A program made the position numbers and the translations under genes. Below are positions 17,430 to 26,946 of a DNA stretch of 64,000 nucleotides, one piece after another. Below the pieces are notes generated by a model that made no database searches, had not been told where the DNA came from, and saw nothing but the letters and a program-made list of their open reading frames with translations. How positions within the stretch are numbered: the stretch's first letter is position 1; every line of letters starts with the position of its first letter. This DNA is from Bradyrhizobiaceae bacterium. Lineage in GTDB: Bacteria; Pseudomonadota; Alphaproteobacteria; Rhizobiales; Xanthobacteraceae. Where the stretch lies: positions 2,482,016-2,546,015 of the forward strand of contig CP078014.1 of NCBI GenBank assembly GCA_020544565.1. Direction: 5' to 3'.

Positions 17430-17918
17430 AGGTCCATCGAGGGCGTACTCTCGCAACCTCTCAGCACTGCACTCAAGTCTTAGCTTCGCTGCCCATTCCG
17501 GCTTTTGAAATCATATAACCGCCCGCACGCGCCATCGATAATCTCCCGATCTTGCCACGGTATGCGGCTGTCGGTGAGATCAATAATCGCGATACATGGA
17601 TCGTGGGCATGCGTATCGCTTCACTGCCTCGTAGTCGATTGCCCTGCCTGTTGATTGGGTCAGGGTAGTTGGTAACGATGCGGGCGGTCACGCGGCCTCC
17701 AATTCCAATTTCTTCCTATGCTCCGGCTCGCGGCGGCGTTGTTTGCCGACCTGAGCCAAATGCTTAGCGAAAGCATCGACAAGCGCGCGTTGTCGGCGAC
17801 GCGGAAGCGTCACGCGCACAAGCTTGCGAACGCTCAGTCAACATCCGTTCAGAACGAGCAGGGAAAACGTGTTCAGAACGAGACCCTGCGGAACGCCAAA
17901 TAGATAAATAAAATCAAC
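17430..17918. other. Gap on the 3' side of tRNA-Gln; possible overlapping coding remnants
   Basis: About 490 bp without a recognisable gene. On the minus strand a run of open codons ending at TGA near 17697 (RALVDAFAKHLAQVGKQRRR) overlaps a GTG that opens a 72-residue frame (MTARIVTNYPDPINRQGN) extending to 17473. The stop/start overlap is gene-like, but neither product matches a family that I recognise. Both could be remnants of an element that inserted next to the tRNA. Confidence 0.3.
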
Positions 17919-17993
17919 TGGCTGGGGCGGGAGGATTCGAACCTCCGCATGGGGGAATCAAAATCCCCTGCCTTACCACTTGGCGACGCCCCA
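17919..17993 (-). tRNA. tRNA-Gln (anticodon TTG)
   Basis: Read on the minus strand, the 75-nt gene has acceptor stem TGGGGCG pairing with CGCCCCA, the D-arm CGCCAAGTGGTAAGGC, anticodon stem GGGGA/TCCCC with loop TTTTGAT (anticodon TTG), T-arm GGAGGTTCGAATCCTCC, and an encoded CCA end. The 3' end faces the lower-GC segment to the left, the side on which integrative elements typically insert. Confidence 0.96.
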
Positions 17994-18537
17994 ACGGTGC
18001 CGGGCAGAGCGCGACGAAGATCGGGTCTCGTGCGCCATCGGCTGTCCGCCCGGCCATACGGTGGCGGCATCGTTGCGGCGGGAAGCCGCAAGCCGCGCCG
18101 ATTCACCGTGGCCGCGGAGGTCTTAGAGCATTTTGCGCCAAAGGGGAAACCCGGTTTCCGGGAAAACGGCGCGGGAGCCCGCGGGATTCACCCCGAATTC
18201 CCCGGCAAAATCGCGGCACCGCAGCCCGCGCACCCCACGGGCTCGCGACGATTGTCCGGACGACATCCCCGGCACCCTCCGCCCGCATCCCCTGCCCCGT
18301 CCATGATCGGTCCGTTCCTTGTCCCCGAATTCCCCTGCAACGGTTGAGGACCGTGGCTTTTCATGGGAAGACAGGATGCGCCGATGGCCCCGACAAGAGC
18401 CGGCGGCGCGAGGACAATTGCCTTAGCCCGACGGCTTGCTATGAACAGGCCGGCGTCTGCCGCCCCGCCCGGAAACCCGATGTCCCGGCGGGATGGCGCG
18501 GCGCCACGGCCCCCTGCCCGAACAGCGAGATCATGCC
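17994..18537. other. Gap between tRNA-Gln and the acyl-CoA dehydrogenase gene
   Basis: About 540 bp without a credible gene. Around 18122-18170 the sequence TTAGAGCATTTTGCGCC followed by GGAAACCCGGTTTCC resembles the AGAGCATTTT-type dispersed repeat of Bradyrhizobium-related genomes. The promoter for the rightward dehydrogenase gene must lie in the last part. Confidence 0.35.
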
Positions 18538-20322
18538 ATGACCTACCGCGCGCCGATCGACGACATGCTCCTCTCCCTCAATCACGGCGCGGGCCTTCTG
18601 GCCGCCATCGAGGCCGGACATTATAGCGGCTACGAGGCCGAGTTCTCCGCCGCGGTGCTGGAGGAAGCCGGCAAGTTCGCCACCGACGTACTCGAACCGC
18701 TCAACCAGAGCGGCGACCGCGAGGGCATCAAGCTCACCGACAAGGGCGTCGTCACCGCCACCGGCTGGCCCGATGCCTACAAGCGCTGGTGCGAGGGCGG
18801 CTGGAATGCGGTCTCGGGCGCCGAGGAGTTCGGCGGCCAGGGCCTGCCGCTGGCGGTGCATTCCGCCGTCAACGAGATCTGGAGCGCCGCCAACCTCGCC
18901 TTCGGCCTGTGCCCGCTGCTGACCCTCAGCGCCATCGATGCGCTCCACGCCCACGGTAGCGAAGAGCTGAAGAAGATCTATCTCGCCAAGCTGATCTCCG
19001 GCGAATGGCCCGGCACCATGCAGCTCACCGAGCCGCAGGCCGGCACCGATGTCGGCGCGCTGCGCACCCGCGCCGAGAAGCAGGCCGACGGCAGCTATCG
19101 CCTGTTCGGCAGCAAGATCTTCATCACCTATGGCGACCACGACATGAGCGACAACATCGTTCATTTCATTCTCGCCCGCCTGCCCGGCGCACCCGCCGGC
19201 ACCAAGGGCATCACCCTGTTCCTCGCGCCGAAATATCTCGTCAACGCCGACGGCTCGCTCGGCGCGCGCAACGACATTTACGCCAGCGGCGTCGAGCACA
19301 AGCTCGGCATCCACGCCTCCCCCACCTGCACCATGACCATGGGCGACAAGGGCGGCGCGGTGGCCTATGTCGTCGGCAAGGAGAACGGCGGCATGGCCGC
19401 GATGTTCACCATGATGAACCAGGCGCGCCTCGGCGTCGGCCTGCAGGGCGTCGGCCTCGCCGACCGCGCCTATCAGCGCGCGCTGGCCTATGCGCAGGAG
19501 CGCAAGCAGGGCAAGGCGCTGGGCCACAAGGGCGACGGCTCCGACCCCATCATCATGTTCCCCGACGTGAAGCGGAACCTGATGCTGATGCGCGGCCTCA
19601 CCGCCGCCGCCCGCACCATCTGCTACGCCACCGCCGTCGCCATCGACGTGTCGCACCGCGCCAGCGATCCCGCCGTGCGCGCCAAGGCGGCGGCGCGCGG
19701 GGCGCTGCTGACGCCGATGGCGAAGGCGTTCTCCACCGACATCGGCAACGAGGTCGCCGGCATCGGCGTGCAGGTCCATGGCGGCATGGGCTTCATGGAG
19801 GAAACCGGCGCGGCGCAATACATCCGCGACGCCCGCATTCTCACCATCTACGAGGGCACCAACGGCATTCAGGCCAACGACCTCCTGATGCGCAAGCTGC
19901 AGATGGGCGACGGCGAGGCGGTGTGGGACCTGCTCGGCGAACTCAACACCATCGTCAAGAAGGTCGAGGCGTCCAACAATCCCGCCTTCGGCACCACGGC
20001 CGAGAAGCTGCGCGACGCTGTCACCTCGGTGGAACGCGCCAGCAAGTGGCTGCTGGAGAAGATCGCGACCTCTCCGGCCGAAGCGCTGGCGGGCGCGACG
20101 CCCTATCTGCGGCTGTTCTCCACCACGCTCGGCGGCTGCTCGCTCGCCAACGAGGCGCTGGCCGCGCGCGGCGACGGCGCAGTGCAAGGCGATCCGCAAC
20201 GCTACGTCACCCTGGCGCGTTTCTTCGCCGAGAACGTCACGGTGCAGTCCGGCGCGCTGGAGCGCACCATCATGGACAGCGCCACCGCCGTCACCGGCGC
20301 GGACACGGTGTTGACGGGTTGA
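18538..20322 (+). CDS. Acyl-CoA dehydrogenase, long (DmdC/FadE-like) form
   Basis: FAD enzyme introducing an alpha-beta double bond into an acyl-CoA, electrons going to ETF. The 594 residues include the N-terminal helical domain (MTYRAPIDDMLLSLNHGAG), the middle beta domain with MQLTEPQAGTDVGALRTRA and KIFITYGDHDMSDN, and the C-terminal helical domain ending in the catalytic-Glu block ILTIYEGTNGIQANDLL. An extra C-terminal domain of about 110 residues is typical of the 590-600-residue clade that includes 3-methylmercaptopropionyl-CoA dehydrogenase (DmdC). ATG 18538 gives the family N-terminus; an upstream in-frame start is not supported. The natural acyl chain is unknown. Confidence 0.93.
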   Translation: MTYRAPIDDMLLSLNHGAGLLAAIEAGHYSGYEAEFSAAVLEEAGKFATDVLEPLNQSGDREGIKLTDKGVVTATGWPDAYKRWCEGGWNAVSGAEEFGGQGLPLAVHSAVNEIWSAANLAFGLCPLLTLSAIDALHAHGSEELKKIYLAKLISGEWPGTMQLTEPQAGTDVGALRTRAEKQADGSYRLFGSKIFITYGDHDMSDNIVHFILARLPGAPAGTKGITLFLAPKYLVNADGSLGARNDIYASGVEHKLGIHASPTCTMTMGDKGGAVAYVVGKENGGMAAMFTMMNQARLGVGLQGVGLADRAYQRALAYAQERKQGKALGHKGDGSDPIIMFPDVKRNLMLMRGLTAAARTICYATAVAIDVSHRASDPAVRAKAAARGALLTPMAKAFSTDIGNEVAGIGVQVHGGMGFMEETGAAQYIRDARILTIYEGTNGIQANDLLMRKLQMGDGEAVWDLLGELNTIVKKVEASNNPAFGTTAEKLRDAVTSVERASKWLLEKIATSPAEALAGATPYLRLFSTTLGGCSLANEALAARGDGAVQGDPQRYVTLARFFAENVTVQSGALERTIMDSATAVTGADTVLTG

Positions 20323-20406
20323 CCGGCTGTCGGGATGACGTGTGCGGTCCTTTTCCGCACCGCTGCCGCGCGCGCGACGTAGATATTCTGCGCGATCTCA
20401 CCCCAG

Positions 20407-20532
20407 GTCGTCCCCGCGGAGGCGGGGACCCAGACTCCCCGAGTCATCGATGTTGTCGCGAGCGCGTGACAACGCCTTCCGTTGTCACCACAAGGTTCGG
20501 TGGTGATGGGTCCCCGCCTCCGCGGGGACGAC
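20407..20532. repeat. Long inverted repeat with perfect 26-bp arms
   Basis: Arms at 20407-20432 and 20507-20532 are exact reverse complements (core GTCCCCGCGGAGGCGGGGAC) separated by 74 bp. The arm is itself nearly palindromic and the loop holds GACTCCCCGAGTC, so the whole unit folds as a clover. A typical dispersed intergenic repeat, adjacent to a second family at 20551. Confidence 0.7.
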
Positions 20533-20550
20533 ATTGTGGGGTAGTGCGCC

Positions 20551-20700
20551 GTCATTGCGAGGAGCGCGAGCGACGAAGCAATCCATCCTTTTGCAGTCAG
20601 CGATGGATTGCTTCCTTTGCCGATTGCAGCCGGCGATGGATTGCTTCGCGTAGCCTGTCATCGGGCAGCGCTCTGCGCTGACCCGTGGGCTCGCAATGAC
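20551..20700. repeat. GTCATTGCGAGGAGC-type dispersed repeat, copy 1
   Basis: Begins GTCATTGCGAGGAGCG and ends with the inverse TCGCAATGAC; internal GCGATGGATTGCTTC occurs twice. Related copies are at 21347-21434 and 51097-51242. This class is widespread between genes in Bradyrhizobiaceae. Confidence 0.7.
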
Positions 20701-21346
20701 GCGTGGCGCGTTTCCGATTCGACTGTCAAACAGCCTCGATGACGACGCGCCGTGTTGCAGGCACGCGCCATCGCCCCTGTTGTTGTGACGGCGCGGGGGC
20801 GCCCGAAGCTCTCGTCCGTTCCTCCCTCTGATGAGGGCGCGCGGAACGCCGGATGCGCGACGCATCCGCAGCCTCGTGCGCAATGAAAACAAGCACACGA
20901 GTGTCGTCGCCACGGTCACGCCGGAGGCATCCGGCGTTCCGCACGCAATGGTTGGAACGGCTTGCTGCGTGAGACACCCCCGGTGGCCGATGCTGGGTAC
21001 ACCACCGTTATGTGGACTGACGGACTCGTCCATCGCCCTCTGTGCGAGACGCGACGGCGTCGTCCTGCCCCTTGGCGCGAAGCCGATGCGCCGGGATGAC
21101 ACGCCTTGGGCCGTCCGCGAACGGTGTCGTCGTCATCGCCGCCCGGTGCGCGATCTGTCCGGAGACAGAAGGTCCGCGCGCGTCACGGCGATCGCACACC
21201 GATCGCGGCCACCGCATCCCGCCCCGCGTCTCGTGACGATCGCGACACGCCCCTCACCGTGGGGCGGGATGCGATCACCTTAAGAGAGGTTTTCGCGGCG
21301 GGGATCGCGGTCCCCATCACGAAATGTTTCGGCAGGGTGAGGTGGC
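20701..21346. repeat. Structured gene-free interval with nested inverted repeats
   Basis: No credible gene; the open frames here are arginine/alanine-rich and mutually overlapping. Perfect 16-bp arms GCGGAACGCCGGATGC (20841-20856) and their complement (20927-20942) flank 70 bp, and GGATGCG-CGA-CGCATCC (20851-20867) forms an inner palindrome. The unit looks like a further repeat family or a structured non-coding element. Confidence 0.5.
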
Positions 21347-21434
21347 GTCATTGCGAGGAGCCCTTGCGACGAAGCAATCCAGTCCGCTTTCACTGCGCCG
21401 ATGATGTGGATTGCTTCGCTCCGCTCGCAATGAC
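21347..21434. repeat. GTCATTGCGAGGAGC-type dispersed repeat, copy 2
   Basis: Starts GTCATTGCGAGGAGCCC, contains GACGAAGCAATCCAG and its inverse GGATTGCTTCG, and ends CTCGCAATGAC. It sits just downstream of the VOC gene stop (21467, leftward). Confidence 0.7.
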
Positions 21435-21466
21435 GGAAGGAAGCCGGTGGTCGGGCACCCTCCCCC

Positions 21467-22414
21467 TCACCCCAGCGGCTTGAGTCCGGCCTCGATCTCG
21501 CGGCGGCGCGGTTCGAGGAACGGCGGCAGCGCCAGCTTCTCGCCCAGTTTCTCCATCGGCTCGTCGGTGGCGAAGCCCGGGCCATCGGTGGCGATCTCGA
21601 ACAGGATGCCGTTGGGTTCGCGGAAATACAGGCTGCGGAAATAGAAGCGGTCGATCTCGCCGCTGGAATGGATGCCGAACTCCGCAAGCCGCGCCGTCCA
21701 GGCGTGATACTGCGTCTCGTCCGGCGTGCGGAAGGCGACATGATGCACGCCGCCCGCGCCCTGGCGCGCCGCCGGCAGATCCTTCTGTTCGAGCACGTGC
21801 AGCTCCGCGCCGACGCCGCCCTCGCCCATGCTGAACACATCGATGCGATGCTCGCCGTCGGGCGAGGCGTAGTCGCGCACGCGCTGCATGTTCATCACGC
21901 CGGTCAGCACCCGCGCGGTGCGCGCGAGGTCCGGCACGTTGAGCACGATCGGGCCGAGGCCGCGGATCTGGTGCTCGGCCGGCACCGGGCTTTTCTCCCA
22001 CGGATGCGCCTCGCCGTGGCCGCCATCGTCCACCAGCACCAGCCGCTGGCCTTCCGCATCCTCGAACGGCAGCGTCAGCCGGCCGTCGACCTCGGTCACC
22101 TTGCCGGCGTGGACGCCGAGCCGCAGCAGGCGGTCCTGCCAGAAGCCCAGCGCCTTCTCGCCGCCGACCCGCAACCCGGTGCGCGACACGCTGCGGGTGC
22201 CGCGCTGCTCGCGCGCCGCCGGCCAGTCGAAGAAGGTCAGATCGGTGCCGGGGCTCGCCTTGCCGTCGGCGTAGAACAGGTGGTAGGCGCTGACATCGTC
22301 CTGGTTGACGGTCTTTTTCACCAGCCGCAGGCCGAGCACACCGGTATAAAATGCCAGATTGTCGCGGGCATGGGCCGAAATCGCGGTCAGATGATGGATG
22401 CCGGTAAGCTGCAT
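21467..22414 (-). CDS. VOC-family ring-cleaving dioxygenase-like protein (MhqO-type)
   Basis: 315-residue metal-dependent vicinal-oxygen-chelate protein with two glyoxalase modules. Module 1 begins [19 protein letters not shown] (metal His of IHHLT) and includes [15 protein letters not shown]; module 2 includes [15 protein letters not shown] (second His) and [17 protein letters not shown] (metal Glu). These features match MhqO/YkcA-like hydroquinone-responsive dioxygenases. ATG 22412-22414 was chosen: AAGGGGAT sits at ribosome-binding distance and the family N-terminus follows. The open frame extends far upstream, but only as an antisense shadow of the crotonase gene. Exact substrate is unknown. 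Confidence 0.87.
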   Translation of the reverse strand: MQLTGIHHLTAISAHARDNLAFYTGVLGLRLVKKTVNQDDVSAYHLFYADGKASPGTDLTFFDWPAAREQRGTRSVSRTGLRVGGEKALGFWQDRLLRLGVHAGKVTEVDGRLTLPFEDAEGQRLVLVDDGGHGEAHPWEKSPVPAEHQIRGLGPIVLNVPDLARTARVLTGVMNMQRVRDYASPDGEHRIDVFSMGEGGVGAELHVLEQKDLPAARQGAGGVHHVAFRTPDETQYHAWTARLAEFGIHSSGEIDRFYFRSLYFREPNGILFEIATDGPGFATDEPMEKLGEKLALPPFLEPRRREIEAGLKPLG

Positions 22415-22561
22415 GACGATATCCCCTTTCAGGCCGTGGCGGGATCGAGATGGCCATTCCTGTCGGTCCGTCCCATGATGTAGGATGAACCCATCACCCG
22501 CGCCAGCACCCCGCAGGCCAGGACCCGCCCGCACACGCCCGCCAACCGCCAGGACCCATTC

Positions 22562-23326
22562 ATGACCGACCACGTGATCGTCACCGATGACACCGCCGCC
22601 CGCATCATCACCATGCGCCGGCCGGACAAGAAGAACGCGCTGACGCAGAGCATGTACATCACGATGGCCGAGGCGATCACCTCGGCGCAGACCAACCCGG
22701 CCATCCGCAGCATCGTGATCTCCGGCGGCTCCGGCGTGTTCACCGCCGGCAACGACCTCGAGGACTTCGCCCGCGCCAACGCCGCCGGCAGCGACGACGC
22801 CCGGCCGATGGCCGCCACGCAATTCCTCAAGGCGCTCGCCCATAACGAGAAGCCGCTGATCGGCGCGGTGGACGGCATCGCCGTCGGGGTCGGCACCACC
22901 ATGCTGTTTCACTGCGACTACGTGCTGGCCTCGACCACCGCAACGTTCTCGACGCCGTTCATCCATCTCGGCCTCGTGCCGGAAGCCGCCTCCAGCCTGC
23001 TCGCGCCGCGCACCATGGGCCTGCAGCGCGCCTTCGCCATGCTGGTGATGGGCCGCACGGTGAACGCGGACGAAGCGCGCGAGGCCGGTTTCGTCAACGC
23101 GGTGGTGGCGCCCGGCCACACCGAGGTCGAGGCGCTCAAGGTGGCGCGCGAGATCGGCGCACTGCCGCCGGGAGCGGTGGCGCTGACGCGCAAGCTGCTC
23201 CGGCCGGCGCGCGGGGACGTGCTGCGCCGGATCGACGAGGAATCGCAGCTGTTCGGCGAGCGCCTGAAATCCGACGAGGCGCGCAACGCCTTCGCCGCGT
23301 TCTTCGCGCGCAAGAAGAAAGCCTGA
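22562..23326 (+). CDS. Enoyl-CoA hydratase/isomerase family (crotonase)
   Basis: 254-residue crotonase acting on an acyl-CoA. The first oxyanion-hole block is [18 protein letters not shown] and the second [37 protein letters not shown] follows, with Glu at the position of one hydratase catalytic acid. The N-terminus [17 protein letters not shown] is canonical. Divergent from the VOC gene (147-bp spacer) and 37 bp ahead of the histone deacetylase-like gene, with which it may be cotranscribed. Hydratase versus isomerase activity cannot be settled from sequence. Confidence 0.9.
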   Translation: MTDHVIVTDDTAARIITMRRPDKKNALTQSMYITMAEAITSAQTNPAIRSIVISGGSGVFTAGNDLEDFARANAAGSDDARPMAATQFLKALAHNEKPLIGAVDGIAVGVGTTMLFHCDYVLASTTATFSTPFIHLGLVPEAASSLLAPRTMGLQRAFAMLVMGRTVNADEAREAGFVNAVVAPGHTEVEALKVAREIGALPPGAVALTRKLLRPARGDVLRRIDEESQLFGERLKSDEARNAFAAFFARKKKA

Positions 23327-23363
23327 GCCCTCTTTTCCTCCGCGACCGGGAAGACACGCCAGA

Positions 23364-24293
23364 ATGACCACGCTCTATTATCACCACTCCGCCGGCCTCA
23401 ATCACCTGACCCCGCCGGGGCACCCCGAGCGACCGGACCGGTTGCGGGCGATCGAGCAGGGGTTGTCGCACGAGAGGTTCGATACGCTGGTGCGCCACGA
23501 GGCGCCGATCGCCGATCTCGATGTGGTCGCGCTGTGCCACACCAACGAATATATCGACGAGATCCGCGCCATCGCGCCGACCGAAGGGATGATCTATCTC
23601 GACGGCGACACTGCGATGTCGCCGGGCACGCTGGAGGCGGCGCTGCGCGCCACCGGCGGCGCGGTCGCCGCCGTCGACGCGGTGATGACCAATCCCCGCA
23701 CCAATGCCTTCGTCGGCACCCGCCCGCCCGGCCACCACGCCGAAAGCATGCGACCGATGGGCTTCTGCTTCTTCGACAGCGCCGCCATCGCCGCGCGCTA
23801 CGCCCAGCGGCGCTACGGCGCCGAGCGCGTCGCGGTGGTGGATTTCGACGTCCATCACGGCAACGGCACCCAGGAGATTTTCTGGGCCGACCGCCGCGTG
23901 ATGTACGCCTCGACCCACCAGATGCCGCTGTTTCCCGGCACCGGCGCCATCCAGGAGCGCGGCGACAACGACACCATCGTCAACGCGCCGCTGCACGAGG
24001 GCAACGGCAGCCGCGAATTCCGCGAGGCGTTCGACTTCGCGATCCTGCCGCGGCTCCAGCACTTCTCGCCGGACCTGATCGTGATCTCCGCCGGCTTCGA
24101 CGCCCATTGGCGCGATCCGCTCGGCGGCCTCGAACTGCGCGAGGACGACTATCTGTGGGTGACGCGCAAGCTGATGGAGGTGGCCGACGCCACCGCGCAG
24201 GGCCGCATCGTCTCCGTGCTCGAAGGCGGCTACGACCTGCAGGGCCTGCGCGATTCCGTCGCCGTGCATGTCGCCGCGCTGATGGACAACTGA
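23364..24293 (+). CDS. Histone deacetylase-like amidohydrolase (AcuC/HdaH family)
   Basis: 309-residue zinc amidohydrolase of the class II histone deacetylase/acetoin-utilisation family; in bacteria it removes acyl groups from small amines or proteins. Catalytic blocks are visible: [19 protein letters not shown] (His-His pair), [16 protein letters not shown] (Zn Asp and His), [15 protein letters not shown] (second Zn Asp), and EGGYDLQGL near the C-terminus. Conserved position ahead of xseB and dxs is typical of Bradyrhizobiaceae. Real substrate unknown. Confidence 0.9.
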   Translation: MTTLYYHHSAGLNHLTPPGHPERPDRLRAIEQGLSHERFDTLVRHEAPIADLDVVALCHTNEYIDEIRAIAPTEGMIYLDGDTAMSPGTLEAALRATGGAVAAVDAVMTNPRTNAFVGTRPPGHHAESMRPMGFCFFDSAAIAARYAQRRYGAERVAVVDFDVHHGNGTQEIFWADRRVMYASTHQMPLFPGTGAIQERGDNDTIVNAPLHEGNGSREFREAFDFAILPRLQHFSPDLIVISAGFDAHWRDPLGGLELREDDYLWVTRKLMEVADATAQGRIVSVLEGGYDLQGLRDSVAVHVAALMDN

Positions 24294-24402
24294 CGCGGAC
24301 CTCCGAACGCGCTACATTGCCGCCACATTGCGCCCGCAAAGCGCGTCCAGATTCGCACCAACGCTTCCGTCCGCAACGCTTCCGGATGTCAGGAACCTGA
24401 TC

Positions 24403-24654
24403 ATGGCCCCAACCGCCCACGCCGACGTCACGACCCTGTCCTTCGAGCGCGCCATCGAGGAGCTGGAATCCATCGTCAAGCGCCTCGAGGACGGCAAGGT
24501 GCCGCTGGAGGAATCGGTGGCGATCTACGAGCGCGGCGAAAGCCTGAAACGGCGCTGCGAGGATCTGCTGCGCCAGGCCGAGGCCCGCGTCGACAGGATC
24601 ACCACCGACGCATCGGGACAGGCCGTCGGCACCGAGCCGCTCGACGTGCAGTAG
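24403..24654 (+). CDS. xseB: Exodeoxyribonuclease VII small subunit
   Basis: 83-residue XseB, partner of XseA in degrading single-stranded DNA. The conserved core is SFERAIEELESIVKRLEDGK followed by VPLEESVAIYERGESLKRRC. ATG 24403 gives the normal length; a longer frame upstream is unlike the family. AGGAACC is placed as ribosome-binding site. It lies 109 bp after the histone deacetylase-like gene and 235 bp ahead of dxs, the usual order in this bacterial group. Confidence 0.93.
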   Translation: MAPTAHADVTTLSFERAIEELESIVKRLEDGKVPLEESVAIYERGESLKRRCEDLLRQAEARVDRITTDASGQAVGTEPLDVQ

Positions 24655-24757
24655 ATGCGGGCGCGCGCCGCGGGGTTCCCCTCGCCGTCACGTCGGTGGC
24701 CGGTCCTGCCCCGATGTTGTGCCGGCCCCGGCGCCGGACAGCCGTGCGCCGCGCCGA

Positions 24758-24784
24758 TTGGCATTGTTTTGGAATTGGTATAAG
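24758..24784 (+). promoter_or_regulatory. Possible sigma-70-type promoter of dxs
   Basis: TTGGCA at 24758-24763 and TATAAG at 24779-24784 with a 15-bp spacer, shorter than optimal. It is the only AT-rich patch in the 235-bp xseB-dxs gap and lies about 105 bp ahead of the dxs start. Confidence 0.35.
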
Positions 24785-24889
24785 TCACGACGCGTCGCCT
24801 GGGGCGCGCGCCTGGCTGCTTGCAGCGCCGGAGCCGCGGCTCCCACGCTCTCCTGCCATTCCATCACCTTACATTGCGGATAACGTCCC

Positions 24890-26824
24890 GTGTCACCCAC
24901 CAGCAAGACGCCCCTTCTCGATTCCGCGCCGACGCCGGACCTGCTGCGCAAGCTCAAGCCCGAGCAGTTGCGCCAGTTCGCCGACGAGCTGCGGCAGGAG
25001 ACCATCGACGCCGTCTCCGTCACCGGCGGTCATCTCGGCGCGGGCCTCGGCGTGGTCGAACTCACCACCGCGCTGCATTACGTGTTCAACACCCCGGCCG
25101 ACCGCATCATCTGGGACGTCGGCCATCAGGCCTATCCGCACAAGATCCTCACCGGCCGCCGCGACCGCATCCGCACCCTGCGCATGGGCAACGGGCTCTC
25201 GGGTTTCACCAAGCGTTCGGAGAGCGAATACGACCCGTTCGGCGCGGCGCATTCCTCGACCTCGATCTCCGCCGGCCTCGGCATGGCGGTGGCGCGCGAC
25301 CTCACCGGCCGCGACAACAACGTCATCGCCGTGATCGGCGACGGCTCGATGTCTGCCGGCATGGCCTATGAAGCCATGAACAACGCCGGCGCGCTGCATT
25401 CGCGCCTGATCGTCATCCTCAACGACAACGACATGTCGATCGCGCCGCCGGTCGGCGCGATGTCGGCCTATCTGGCGCGGCTTTTGTCGGGCCAGACCTA
25501 TGGATCAGCGCGCGAGGCGCTGAAGAACCTCGCCCACAAGCTGCCGAAATTCTTCGAGGAGCGTGCGCTGCGCGCCGAGGAATATGCCCGCGGCATGGTG
25601 ACCGGCGGCACGCTGTTCGAGGAGATGGGCTTCTTCTATGTCGGCCCCATCGACGGCCACAACCTCGATCACCTGCTGCCGGTGCTGACCAATGTGCGCG
25701 ACGCCGAGAAAGGGCCGATCCTCGTTCACGTGGTGACGCAGAAGGGCAAGGGCTACGCTCCCGCCGAAGCCTCCGCCGACAAATATCACGGCGTGGTCAA
25801 GTTCGACGTCATCACCGGCAAGCAGGCCAAGGCGAAATCGAATGCGCCGTCCTACACCAGCGTGTTCGGACAGAGCCTCGTCAGGGAAGCCGAGAAGGAC
25901 GACCGGATCGTCGCCATCACCGCGGCGATGCCGTCCGGCACCGGCGTCGACATCTTCGAGAAATCGTTCCCGAAGCGCACCTTCGACGTCGGCATCGCCG
26001 AACAGCACGCGGTGACCTTCGCCGCCGGCCTCGCCACCGAGGGCTTCAAGCCGTTCGTGGCGATCTATTCCACCTTCCTGCAGCGCGGCTACGATCAGGT
26101 GGTGCACGACGTCGCCATCCAGCATCTACCGGTGCGCTTCGCCCTCGACCGCGCCGGCCTCGTCGGCGCCGACGGCGCGACCCATGCCGGATCGTTCGAC
26201 AACGTCTATCTCGGCTGCCTGCCCGGCTTCGTCATCATGGCGGCCGCGGACGAGGCCGATCTCGTTCACATGGTGGCGACCCAGGCGGCGATCGACGACG
26301 CGCCGAGCGCGCTGCGCTACCCGCGCGGCGAAGGCCGCGGCGTCGAGATGCCTGAAATCGGCGTGCCGCTGCCGATCGGCAAGGGTCGCATTATGCGCGA
26401 CGGCGGCAAGGACGGCACCCGCGTGGCGCTGCTGTCGTTCGGCGCGCGACTCGGCGAATGCCTCAAGGCCGCCGACGCCCTCGACGGTTTCGGCATCTCA
26501 ACCACAGTCGCCGACGCGCGGTTCATGAAGCCGCTCGATCTCGACATGATCCTGCGGCTCGCCCGCGACAACGAGGCGCTGATCACCATCGAGGAAGGCT
26601 CCATCGGCGGCTTCGGCACCCATGTGCTGCAGGCGCTGGCCGATCACGGCGCGCTGGACAAGGGCCTGCGGGTGCGCACCATGGTGCTGCCCGACGCGTT
26701 CCTCGATCACGACACCCCGGCGAAGATGTACGAGCAGGCCAGGCTCGACGCCAACGGCATCGTCGCCAAGGTGTTCGAGGCGCTCGGCCGCGACATGGCC
26801 ACGGAGACGGTGAAGCCGGCTTGA
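24890..26824 (+). CDS. dxs: 1-deoxy-D-xylulose-5-phosphate synthase
   Basis: First enzyme of the MEP isoprenoid pathway: pyruvate plus glyceraldehyde-3-phosphate to DXP, TPP-dependent; it also supplies precursors for hopanoids, quinones and carotenoids. 644 residues, normal length. TPP domain: [35 protein letters not shown], and the [18 protein letters not shown] motif closing with NDNDMSI. Pyrimidine domain: [20 protein letters not shown] and [18 protein letters not shown]-terminal transketolase domain follows. The start is GTG 24890, the first in-frame start after a stop-rich gap and the family N-terminus. No TPP riboswitch is visible upstream. Confidence 0.97.
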   Translation: MSPTSKTPLLDSAPTPDLLRKLKPEQLRQFADELRQETIDAVSVTGGHLGAGLGVVELTTALHYVFNTPADRIIWDVGHQAYPHKILTGRRDRIRTLRMGNGLSGFTKRSESEYDPFGAAHSSTSISAGLGMAVARDLTGRDNNVIAVIGDGSMSAGMAYEAMNNAGALHSRLIVILNDNDMSIAPPVGAMSAYLARLLSGQTYGSAREALKNLAHKLPKFFEERALRAEEYARGMVTGGTLFEEMGFFYVGPIDGHNLDHLLPVLTNVRDAEKGPILVHVVTQKGKGYAPAEASADKYHGVVKFDVITGKQAKAKSNAPSYTSVFGQSLVREAEKDDRIVAITAAMPSGTGVDIFEKSFPKRTFDVGIAEQHAVTFAAGLATEGFKPFVAIYSTFLQRGYDQVVHDVAIQHLPVRFALDRAGLVGADGATHAGSFDNVYLGCLPGFVIMAAADEADLVHMVATQAAIDDAPSALRYPRGEGRGVEMPEIGVPLPIGKGRIMRDGGKDGTRVALLSFGARLGECLKAADALDGFGISTTVADARFMKPLDLDMILRLARDNEALITIEEGSIGGFGTHVLQALADHGALDKGLRVRTMVLPDAFLDHDTPAKMYEQARLDANGIVAKVFEALGRDMATETVKPA

Positions 26825-26946
26825 TCGATCTTCATCACCGCGCCGAGCCGGGGCCGTAACGAGGACGATGTTTGAGACGGTCCCGGCTCTGCGACGCAAC
26901 GCTGCGCGTCGCATCGCGTCCGGGACAACGCCAGCGGATTGAACTC

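Noticed and set aside
18439..20199. 586-codon open frame antisense to the acyl-CoA dehydrogenase
   Set aside because: Low-complexity Gly/Ala/Arg sequence without motifs; dehydrogenase frame is complete.
19005..20681. 558-codon plus-strand frame overlapping the dehydrogenase
   Set aside because: Arg-rich out-of-frame shadow continuing into repeat DNA.
20831..21283. 150-codon frame in the repeat interval
   Set aside because: Lies in nested inverted repeats, overlaps other frames equally well, and has no coding-like composition.
24655..24889. TPP riboswitch ahead of dxs
   Set aside because: No CUGAGA-type THI element in the 235-bp gap.
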